This document shows positions 15,636 to 22,006 of a stretch of DNA of 23,963 nt, in pieces (the stretch's first letter is position 1; every line of letters begins with the position of its first letter). Source of the DNA: Pseudomonadota bacterium. GTDB lineage: Bacteria > Pseudomonadota > Alphaproteobacteria > Sphingomonadales > Sphingomonadaceae. Under the pieces are notes generated by a model. The model was not told the origin of the DNA and searched no databases. It saw only the letters and a list, made by a program, of their open reading frames with translations. The translations under genes and the position numbers were made by a program. Location: positions 1 through 23,963 of the forward strand of contig JAEZFL010000147.1 in assembly GCA_023417515.1 (NCBI GenBank). The letters are read 5' to 3'.

Positions 15636-17249
15636 ATGGTCGCGACGGACGTGTTGATGAGGTTTTTGGACAGGATCGGATCGAGACGCGAGGGGGAGCC
15701 GGCGCGCGCGGAAACGCCCGCGGATCTCATCCTCGCGCAGCTCCGCTTCATCTTCCGCGCCTATCCGCTGACCTGGGCCGTGACCCTGCTGGTGGTCGGC
15801 AGCATGAGCTTCTCGCTGCGCCACAATGCCAATTTCGTGATGATCGCGGCCGCAGGAGCGGTTCATGTCGCGATCAGCAGCGCCGTGATGTGGCGCTGGT
15901 ATCGGCTGTTGCGCGACGGCTGGCGGGTCGAGCGCCCGGCCGCTTATACCCGCGGGATCATCGTCGAGTCGGCGATGGTGTCGCTGGGCTGGTTCCTGTT
16001 CCTGTCAGTCGCAGGCCTTTATGCGGACCGCGACCAGGTGATCCTGATCATCGCGATCATGGCGGCGGTGATGGCGGTCGGCGCGCTTCGCTATGCCGCG
16101 ATTCCGGGGGCGAGCCTCGCCTTCCTCGCATCAGGCGTAGTCGTTTGCGGGCTCTATTCCTTCGAATCCTCGGTCCCGATCGAAGTGTTCGCGTTCCTTT
16201 CCATCTACGCCGTCCTGCTCGGCCGCTCGGTGATGGCGCAGGCGCACGTGTTCACGGCCCAGTTCGACGCCGGCGTGGCGCTTGCCAATGCCGCCGCTGA
16301 GCGCGAGCGTGCGGCGGCCGAGAAGCAAGCGGATGAACTGCGCGCCCGTGCCCAGCGCGAAGCGGAAGCAGGGGCCCAGCGGGCACGCAGCGAGCAGGAG
16401 CGCCGAGCCGCGATGCGAGAGATCGCGGAACGGTTCGAATCGGGCGTCGTCGAAATGATCACCGGTCTCGCCGCTGCGGCGGAGCAGGCGCGGATCGCCG
16501 CGGCGACTCTCGCAAAGAGCAGCCAGGCCAGCCACGATGAAGTGTCCGAGCTGGTCGCGCGCGCGGGCAAGGCCGACACCGGCGCCGCCGAACTGATCGG
16601 CCACAGCGAGGCATTGGGCCGCTCGCTCGCCGCGGTCGAGGCGCGAATCCGCGAGCAGGAAGCGATCACCGGCGAGGTGCAGAGGCTGTCGCGCAGCGCC
16701 GACGACCGCTTCGCCGCGCTTGTCCACAGCGTGGCCGGCATCGAGTCGGTGGTCCAGACCATCGCCGAGATCGCGTCGCGCACCAATCTGCTCGCGCTCA
16801 ACGCCACGATCGAGGCGGCTCGGGCCGGGGAGGCCGGGCGCGGCTTTGCCGTCGTCGCGAGCGAAGTGAAGGCGCTCGCCCAGCAGACCACCGATGCCAC
16901 GGAACGGGTGCGCCAGCAGATCGGCGACATCACCGGCGCGGTCGCCAACACCGCCGCCATCGTCGCCAGCATGCGCGACAGCTTCAAGTCGGTCGACGAG
17001 GTCGCAGTCGCGGTCGAGCAGGCGGTCGCCAGCCAGAGCGCGGCGATCGGTTCGATCCAGCATTATGCCGGAGTCGCCGCCGCGCTCGCCGCCGACCTTC
17101 GGGGCAGCGCCGCCAGCGTCGCGGGCGCCTCGGACCAGGCCTCGGATGCCGCCGGCGGGCTCAGCGAAGCGACGGCCGTGCTGGTCGCCGACGCGCAGGA
17201 ACTGCTCGGCCGCACACAGAACTTCGTCGGAAGCCTCAAAGCCGCCTGA
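15636..17249 (+). CDS. Methyl-accepting chemotaxis-like protein with multi-pass membrane sensor
   Basis: The 537-residue protein has an N-terminal membrane module of about five or six hydrophobic segments (roughly 38-200) with almost no periplasmic loop. A coiled coil rich in Ala/Glu/Arg follows (about 210-265), then an MCP signalling domain. The kinase-contacting hairpin is clear at about residues 378-420: ASRTNLLALNATIEAARAGE, then AGRGFAVVASEVKALAQQTT. It should pass signals to a CheA/CheW complex. No separate periplasmic ligand domain or typical HAMP domain is evident, so it may sense something within or at the membrane, such as redox or energy state; that is inference. ATG 15636 has no good Shine-Dalgarno; GTG 15651 and ATG 15657 are alternatives. 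A CtrA-type motif precedes it. No che or flagellar genes are in the window. Confidence 0.88.
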   Translation: MVATDVLMRFLDRIGSRREGEPARAETPADLILAQLRFIFRAYPLTWAVTLLVVGSMSFSLRHNANFVMIAAAGAVHVAISSAVMWRWYRLLRDGWRVERPAAYTRGIIVESAMVSLGWFLFLSVAGLYADRDQVILIIAIMAAVMAVGALRYAAIPGASLAFLASGVVVCGLYSFESSVPIEVFAFLSIYAVLLGRSVMAQAHVFTAQFDAGVALANAAAERERAAAEKQADELRARAQREAEAGAQRARSEQERRAAMREIAERFESGVVEMITGLAAAAEQARIAAATLAKSSQASHDEVSELVARAGKADTGAAELIGHSEALGRSLAAVEARIREQEAITGEVQRLSRSADDRFAALVHSVAGIESVVQTIAEIASRTNLLALNATIEAARAGEAGRGFAVVASEVKALAQQTTDATERVRQQIGDITGAVANTAAIVASMRDSFKSVDEVAVAVEQAVASQSAAIGSIQHYAGVAAALAADLRGSAASVAGASDQASDAAGGLSEATAVLVADAQELLGRTQNFVGSLKAA

Positions 17250-17339
17250 TCAACGTCCTGTGACTTAGCTGAACACAACAGTCGCTTGAGGTTCAGGCGA
17301 GTCCGTGTAGGGAATGGTCAAGTCCCCCCTTCTTTTTGC

Positions 17340-17343
17340 GGAG
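17340..17343 (+). promoter_or_regulatory. Ribosome binding site deciding a TTG start
   Basis: GGAG lies six bases before TTG 17350, while ATG 17314 has only AGGGA touching it. The shorter form begins with a clean signal peptide (MKPILLASAAAIAV), the longer one with acidic residues before the hydrophobic core. Confidence 0.6.
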
Positions 17344-17349
17344 CCTGAA

Positions 17350-19533
17350 TTGAAGCCGATTCTTCTCGCCAGTGCCGCTGCGATCGCCGTCAGCGGCGTC
17401 GTGACCTTTCTTCCCGCCACCGCGCAGACCTCCGGCAATGCCGCTCAGCCGGCGGCGCAGAACCCGCTGCTCGCCGACTGGACCGGGCCTTATGCCGGTG
17501 TCCCGCCGTTCGGCAGCGTCCGCCCGGAGATGTTCCCGCCGGCGTTCGAGGCTGCGATCGCCGAGCGCCGGGCCGAGATCGCCGCGATCGTGAACAACCG
17601 CGCCGCTCCGACCTTCGCCAACACGATCGAGCCTTATGAGCGGGCCGGCGAGCGGCTCGGCCGAGTCCTCGCCGTGTTCGGGGTCATGACCAGCAACATG
17701 ACGAACCCCGACTATCAGCGCCTCGAGCGCGAATGGGGCCCGCGCCTGTCCGCGGCGTCGGACGAGATCGTCCTCAACCCGCAATTCTTCAATCGCGTGA
17801 AGGCGGTCTATGACGCCCGCCAGAGCTCGAACCTGAGCGCGGAACAGCAGCGCGTCGTGACCCGGCTCTACGAGTCGATGGTGCGCCGCGGCGCCAACCT
17901 CAATCCCGAGCAGAAGCAGCAGCTGACCAACTACAACCAGCAGCTCGCCACCCTGTTCGCTCAGTTCAGCGAGAAGGTGCTCGCCGACGAGAGCGCGCAC
18001 ATCGCGGTGACCGAGGCCGACCTGGCCGGCGTTCCCGCCGACGTGAAGGCGGCTGCCGCGGCGGCGGCGCGCGAGCGCGGCCTGCCGGCTGGCCAGTTCG
18101 CGATCATCAACACCCGCTCGGCGGTCGATCCCGTGCTGACCTTCGCCGACAATCGCGACCTTCGCGAGCGGGTGTGGCGCGCCTTCGTCAATCGCGGCGA
18201 CAACGGCAACGCCAACGACACCAACGCGACGATCGCCGAGATCGTCCGCCTGCGTGCCGAGCGCGCCCGACTGCTCGGCTTCGCCAACCATGCCGAGTGG
18301 CGCATGCAAGACACGATGGCCGGAACCCCGGCGCGTGCGCAGGAGCTGATGATGCGCGTGTGGCCGGCGGCGGTCGCCCGTGTGAACGAGGAGGTCGCCG
18401 AGCAGCAGGCGATGGCCCGCAGCCTCGGCCACAATATCACGATCGAGCCCTGGGACTATCGCTACTATATGGAGAAGATCCGCAAGCAGCGGTTCAATCT
18501 CAGCCAGGAAGAGATCAAGCCCTATTTCGAGCTCAACAACATGACCCAGGCCATGTTCTACATGGCCGGCCAGCTTTACGGGCTCCAGTTCCGCGAGATC
18601 ACCGGCCAGGTGCCGACCTGGCACCCGGACGTGAAGGTGTGGCACGTCACCAACCAGGCCGGCGAGGATGTCGGCGTGTTCTACCAGGACAATTACGCCC
18701 GCACCGGCAAGCGTTCGGGCGCCTGGGCGACGACCTACCGCTCGCGCTCCGGCCTTCTCGGCAACGACATCGTGCTTGGCTCGAACAACAATAATTTCGC
18801 CAAGCCCGAGGCTGGGCAGCCGGCGTTGCTCAGCGTCGACGATGCCGAAACCCTGTTCCACGAGTTCGGCCACGCCATCCACTATTTCCTGTCGGACGTC
18901 GAATATCCGAGCCTGATCGGAACGCCGCGCGACTTCGTGGAATATCCGAGCCAGGTGCATGAGAACTGGCTGCTGACTCCTGAGATTCTCACGCGCTTCG
19001 CCCGTCACTATCAGACGGGTGAGCCGATGCCGCAGGCTCTGGTCGACCGAATCCAGCAGGCGTCGACCTTCAACCAGGGCTTCGCGACGGTCGAGTATCT
19101 GTCGTCGGCTTTGGTCGACATGGCGATGCATACGCGGCCCGACGGCGTGGCCGATCCGGATGCGTTCGAGCGCGAGACGCTCGCCGCGATCGGCATGCCG
19201 AGCGAGATCGTGATGCGGCACCGGCTGCCGCACTTCAATCACCTGTTCTCGAGCGACGCCTATTCGGCCGGCTATTATTCCTACCTGTGGTCGGAGACGA
19301 TGGACGCCGACACCTGGGCGGCGTTCGAGGAGGCCGGCAACGTGTGGGATCCGGCGACCGCCCAGCGCTTCGCCCGGACCCTGCTGTCGACCGGCAACGT
19401 GATCGACCGCGCCGAGGCCTATCGCCAGTTCCGCGGTCGCGACCCGGACGTGGCGGCGCTCCTGCGCAAGCGCGGCTTCCCGACCAATGGAACGACTCCG
19501 CAGCCGCCGCGCCGAGCCGGCGAACGCGGCTAA
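17350..19533 (+). CDS. dcp: Exported M3-family peptidyl-dipeptidase, Dcp-like
   Basis: Dcp-type enzymes are zinc metallopeptidases that remove dipeptides from peptide C-termini. From the TTG start the protein has 727 residues: a signal peptide (MKPILLASAAAIAV... ending in TAQT), a long helical N-terminal region, and the M3 catalytic domain with H504, E505 and H508 in LFHEFGHAIH and E531 in DFVEYPSQVHENW as the third zinc ligand. SSDAYSAGYYSYLWSETMDADTWAAFEEAG near the end is a family signature holding substrate-binding tyrosines. E. coli Dcp is about 680 residues; the extra length is the export signal and a Pro/Arg-rich tail. It is probably periplasmic. ATG 17314 in frame would give 739 residues. 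The gene ends 20 bases before an intrinsic terminator. Confidence is high for the family, moderate for the start. Confidence 0.93.
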   Translation: MKPILLASAAAIAVSGVVTFLPATAQTSGNAAQPAAQNPLLADWTGPYAGVPPFGSVRPEMFPPAFEAAIAERRAEIAAIVNNRAAPTFANTIEPYERAGERLGRVLAVFGVMTSNMTNPDYQRLEREWGPRLSAASDEIVLNPQFFNRVKAVYDARQSSNLSAEQQRVVTRLYESMVRRGANLNPEQKQQLTNYNQQLATLFAQFSEKVLADESAHIAVTEADLAGVPADVKAAAAAAARERGLPAGQFAIINTRSAVDPVLTFADNRDLRERVWRAFVNRGDNGNANDTNATIAEIVRLRAERARLLGFANHAEWRMQDTMAGTPARAQELMMRVWPAAVARVNEEVAEQQAMARSLGHNITIEPWDYRYYMEKIRKQRFNLSQEEIKPYFELNNMTQAMFYMAGQLYGLQFREITGQVPTWHPDVKVWHVTNQAGEDVGVFYQDNYARTGKRSGAWATTYRSRSGLLGNDIVLGSNNNNFAKPEAGQPALLSVDDAETLFHEFGHAIHYFLSDVEYPSLIGTPRDFVEYPSQVHENWLLTPEILTRFARHYQTGEPMPQALVDRIQQASTFNQGFATVEYLSSALVDMAMHTRPDGVADPDAFERETLAAIGMPSEIVMRHRLPHFNHLFSSDAYSAGYYSYLWSETMDADTWAAFEEAGNVWDPATAQRFARTLLSTGNVIDRAEAYRQFRGRDPDVAALLRKRGFPTNGTTPQPPRRAGERG

Positions 19534-19553
19534 GCTCAGCAGGCGACGATGAG

Positions 19554-19587
19554 AGCGGCGTCCGGGCACCGGGCGCCGCTTTCTCTT
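19554..19587 (+). terminator. Intrinsic terminator after the M3 peptidase gene
   Basis: AGCGGCG (19554-19560) pairs with CGCCGCT (19574-19580); CCGG-GCA-CCGG inside can extend the structure. A T-rich run TTTCTCTT (19580-19587) follows. Confidence 0.8.
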
Positions 19588-19675
19588 GTCGAAGCGGCGC
19601 GGCGGTTCGCCGAAGCGCGCGCCTCTGCCCGTTACGCCGCGTTAGGGTAGGCGCGTCGCCCAAAGGGGATTGAAA

Positions 19676-19873
19676 ATGCGCTTTCGACTGCTCGTCCTGT
19701 GCCTCGGCCTGGTTGCGGTCCCGGCCGTTGCCGGGCTGACCGACGCCAGCGCCTGCTCCCGCCATTCGAGCCGCGGCAACCAGTCGGCATGGGCTGCAGC
19801 CGACCAGCCGCAGGCCGGCGCTCGGGCTCCCGCGGGGCTCGGCTTCAGCCTCGGAGCGACCTTTCCGCTCTAG
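19676..19873 (+). CDS. Small secreted protein of 65 residues, function unknown
   Basis: ATG 19676 is preceded by AAAGGGGAT at good spacing. The protein starts with a clear signal peptide (MRFRLLVLCLGLVAVPAVAG); the mature part is about 45 residues, rich in Ala, Ser, Gln and Gly, and ends FSLGATFPL. A cysteine follows the signal (DASAC), but the residue three before it is Ala, so this is at best a poor lipobox. I do not recognise a family. It lies between a terminator and the convergent pirin gene, so it is its own transcription unit. Its TAG stop (19871-19873) overlaps the pirin TAG on the other strand in a shared CTAG. The good ribosome site and signal peptide argue that it is real. Confidence 0.68.
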   Translation: MRFRLLVLCLGLVAVPAVAGLTDASACSRHSSRGNQSAWAAADQPQAGARAPAGLGFSLGATFPL

Positions 19874-20730
19874 GCGAGCGCCGCCGGATCGCCGAACAGG
19901 CCCGCCTGATAATCCTCGATCGCCCGGACGATCTCCTCGCGCGTGTTCATGACGAACGGCCCGTGGGCGAAGACCGGTTCGCCCAGCGGCTGCGAATGGC
20001 CGAACAGCAGGGTGGCGCCTTCGCGACTGGCGAGGTGGACGTCGTCGCCGTCGCCGAGCTGAGCCAGATGCCATTGCGGGACGAGCGAGCCGGCGACCTT
20101 CACTTCGCCGCGAACCACGTAAAGGAACACGGTTCGGCCGACCGGGGCGGGAAGGGTGACCTCGGCACCAGGCTCCAGCCGAACCACGCTCATGAACGTG
20201 TCGGTGAGCGATTCGATCGGACCGGTGATGCCGTCGAGGCTGCCGGCGATGAGGTCGACCGTGGCGCCCGGCGCCGCCGCGATTGCCGGGATGTCGGGCC
20301 GCTGGACGCCGGTATAGCGCGGCGCGGTCATTTTGAGGCGGGCAGGCAGGTTCAGCCAGAGCTGGAGGATCTCCATCTCGCCGCCGTCGCGCTTGAACGC
20401 GGCGGGGGAGAGCTCGGCATGGATGAGGCCGGAGCCGGCGGTCATCCACTGCACGCCGCCTGCGTCGATCACGCTCTCGTGGCCGCCGGTGTCGCTATGG
20501 GCGAGGCTGCCCTCGAGGATGAAGGTCACCGTCTCGAAGCCGCGATGCGGATGCGGCCCGAAGGGGAGGCCGTCGTTGCCCGGCAGATAACGTTGCGGTC
20601 CGTGATGGTTGAGGAACAGGAAGGGATCGAGCTGCGGCAAATTGGGCCCCGGCACCGGCCGGCGCGTGACGAGGTCGCCGATATCGTCGCGATAGGCGGC
20701 GTGGGAACGGATGAGCTGGCGCATGGTCAT
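19870..20730 (-). CDS. Pirin family protein
   Basis: Pirins are double-domain cupins; some bacterial members act as quercetin 2,3-dioxygenases, while others have unknown or regulatory roles. The 286 residues contain the N-terminal cupin motif FGPHPHRGFETVTFILEG, with the first metal-binding histidines, and WMTAGSGLIHAELSP, with the remaining histidine and glutamate; together these give the usual 3-His/1-Glu iron site. The C-terminal cupin (about 190-270) lacks obvious metal ligands, as is normal. ATG 20730 overlaps the stop of the upstream DUF188 gene (ATGA), suggesting coupling; ATG 20724 is also possible. No Shine-Dalgarno is seen for either, which fits coupled translation. The 3' end meets the small secreted gene at CTAG. 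Confidence 0.92.
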   Translation of the reverse strand: MTMRQLIRSHAAYRDDIGDLVTRRPVPGPNLPQLDPFLFLNHHGPQRYLPGNDGLPFGPHPHRGFETVTFILEGSLAHSDTGGHESVIDAGGVQWMTAGSGLIHAELSPAAFKRDGGEMEILQLWLNLPARLKMTAPRYTGVQRPDIPAIAAAPGATVDLIAGSLDGITGPIESLTDTFMSVVRLEPGAEVTLPAPVGRTVFLYVVRGEVKVAGSLVPQWHLAQLGDGDDVHLASREGATLLFGHSQPLGEPVFAHGPFVMNTREEIVRAIEDYQAGLFGDPAALA

Positions 20731-21209
20731 GGCAATCTAGGTGGCTCGGCGGCCCGCGGGTTCAAGCGCTCGAGACGCACCAAAGCCTCGTCGAGGGCGG
20801 AGAGGAAGCGCGAGCGGTCGGCCTTGGCGAAGGGCGCCGGGCCGCCGATCTGGTCGCCGCCGGCGCGCAGGTCGGCCATGATCGCGCGGGTGGCGATGGC
20901 AGCGCCGATCGAGCTCGTCGTGAACGGCTTGCCGGTGGGCGCGATCACGCTCGCCCCCGCCTTGAGCGCACGGTCGGCGAGGAGGATGTCGGCGGTGATC
21001 ACCAGAGTGTCCGGGCCGGCAGCCTCCGCGATCCAGTCGTCGGCGGCATCGAAGGCGTCGGAGACGGTGACCCGCTCGATCAGCGGATGATCGGGGATTC
21101 GGATGCGCTGGTTGCTGACGATCGCGACCGGCACGTTGCGGCGGAAGGCGACCTTGTAGATCTCCTCCTTCACCGGGCAGGCGTCGGCGTCGACGAGGAT
21201 CCGGGGCAT
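20727..21209 (-). CDS. UPF0178 / DUF188 family protein (YaiI-like)
   Basis: The 160-residue protein matches the YaiI/UPF0178 family, whose fold is PIN-like but whose function is not established. Signatures are ILVDADACPVKEEIYKVAFR at the N-terminus, VSDAFDAADDWI, DTLVITADILLADRALKAGA, TGKPFTTSSIG and DLRAGGDQIGGPAPFAKADRSRFLSALDEAL. The acidic residues in VDADACPVK and ITADILLAD are placed as in PIN-domain nucleases; this is only suggestive. ATG 21209 has AGGAGAA seven bases upstream; the frame extends six codons more without support. It is translated just ahead of pirin with an ATGA overlap. A palindromic element sits directly upstream, beginning 13 bases before its start codon. Confidence 0.93.
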   Translation of the reverse strand: MPRILVDADACPVKEEIYKVAFRRNVPVAIVSNQRIRIPDHPLIERVTVSDAFDAADDWIAEAAGPDTLVITADILLADRALKAGASVIAPTGKPFTTSSIGAAIATRAIMADLRAGGDQIGGPAPFAKADRSRFLSALDEALVRLERLNPRAAEPPRLP

Positions 21210-21222
21210 GCGAAATTCTCCT

Positions 21223-21301
21223 GTCACCCCGGACTTGATCCGGGGGCCACCTTTGCATTGGCGGTGGAAGAAGGCGGATGCCGGATCAAGTCCGGCATGA
21301 C
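21223..21301. repeat. Palindromic intergenic element with inverted 15-base arms
   Basis: Two self-complementary units, CCCCGGA-CTTGA-TCCGGGG and TGCCGGA-TCAAG-TCCGGCA, face each other. CCGGACTTGATCCGG in the left unit is the exact reverse complement of CCGGATCAAGTCCGG in the right, and GTCA/TGAC close the ends. Elements of this look are common between genes in alphaproteobacteria. It lies between the DUF188 gene and the 59-residue gene, and could reduce read-through between them. Confidence 0.82.
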
Positions 21302-21310
21302 GAAGGTCTC

Positions 21311-21490
21311 TTAGCGCAGCTTGGAGATGGTGAGGCCGTCAGCCCGGGCGCGGTCCTTCACCGATTCCTCGCTTCGGGTGAGGGCCTTGGCGATGCTCTT
21401 CAGCGACTGGCCCTTCTTCGCGAGATTGTGGAGGGCGGCGATCTCCTCCTGCTTCCAGGGCTGGCGGTGGCGCTCGAACGGTTTGCTCAT
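21311..21490 (-). CDS. 59-residue putative DNA-binding protein, Myb/GcrA-like helix arrangement
   Basis: ATG 21490 overlaps the stop of the GreA-like gene (ATGA) and the frame ends with TAA at 21311. The sequence is MSKPFERHRQPWKQEEIAAL followed by HNLAKKGQSLKSIAKALTRS and EESVKDRARADGLTISKLR. The pattern W-x-x-E-E-I-x-x-L-x-x-L, then G-x-S-x-x-x-I-A-x-x-L, then S-x-x-S-V-x-x-x-A-x-x-x-G-L suggests three short helices, as in SANT/Myb-like domains and the N-terminus of the alphaproteobacterial cell-cycle regulator GcrA. It is basic, as expected for DNA binding. Its function is unknown; coupling to a GreA-like factor hints at a transcription role. The similarity is by eye only. Confidence 0.78.
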   Translation of the reverse strand: MSKPFERHRQPWKQEEIAALHNLAKKGQSLKSIAKALTRSEESVKDRARADGLTISKLR

Positions 21491-21969
21491 GACGCAATGC
21501 CTACACCGTCATCGGGTTCGACCGCCACTATTTCGATCGCGTCCTCGCGGCCGTTAAAGTCGGCGAGGTCGCCCGCTGCGGCGCCCATCAGGGCGCGGGC
21601 GAGGGGTGCAGAGAATGCGATCAGGCCGGAATCGGGATCGGCCTCGTCATGGCCGGTGATGGTGACGGACCGTTCCTTGCCGGCGAGGCGGAAGGTGACC
21701 TGGCTGCCGATTCCGGCCTCGCCCTCGGCGGGCGGCGGTGCCGGCTCGGCGGTGGCGAGGCGGGTGCGCCAGTAGCGCAGGTCGCGCTCGACGGCCTTGC
21801 GCGCCTCATCGTCCGCTTCGGCCGAGGCGGCGGCTTCGAGCTCGTCGACACGGGCGCGGATCAGCGCGAGGCCGCGCGGGGTGACGAAATTGGGGCCGGG
21901 CGGGATCGGCAGCTCGAACTTCGGCTCGAGATGCTCCTCGTCGCTCTCGCGGCGGAAGGCTACGCTCAT
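21487..21969 (-). CDS. GreA/GreB-family transcription factor-like protein
   Basis: The 160-residue protein has a GreA-like layout: FVTPRGLALIRARVDELEAAAS opens a short coiled coil (about 30-75), followed by an FKBP-like C-terminal domain with GIGSQVTFRLAGKERSVTITG, then SGLIAFSAPLARALMGAAAGD and a final acidic strand. Gre factors enter the RNA polymerase secondary channel and rescue backtracked complexes through two acidic residues at the coiled-coil tip. Here the coil is shortened and the usual tip motif is missing, with only ADDEA near the turn, so cleavage stimulation is doubtful; it may be a Rnk- or Gfh-like modulator. ATG 21969 has only a weak AGG upstream. The stop overlaps the start of the 59-residue gene. 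The family call is good; the activity is uncertain. Confidence 0.84.
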   Translation of the reverse strand: MSVAFRRESDEEHLEPKFELPIPPGPNFVTPRGLALIRARVDELEAAASAEADDEARKAVERDLRYWRTRLATAEPAPPPAEGEAGIGSQVTFRLAGKERSVTITGHDEADPDSGLIAFSAPLARALMGAAAGDLADFNGREDAIEIVAVEPDDGVGIAS

Positions 21970-22006
21970 AAGCCTGTGTAGCCGGGCGAAGCCAGGAAGC
22001 GAAGCC

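Noticed and set aside
16131..17063. Minus-strand open frames opposite the chemoreceptor gene
   Set aside because: These mirror the Ala-rich coiled coil and lack ribosome sites; the plus strand has the conserved signalling hairpin.
17293..19569. A 758-codon minus-strand open frame opposite the M3 peptidase
   Set aside because: Composition is Arg/Ala/Gly/His-rich with no recognisable motif; the plus strand encodes HEFGH and the rest of an M3 enzyme. Long antisense frames are expected at this GC content.
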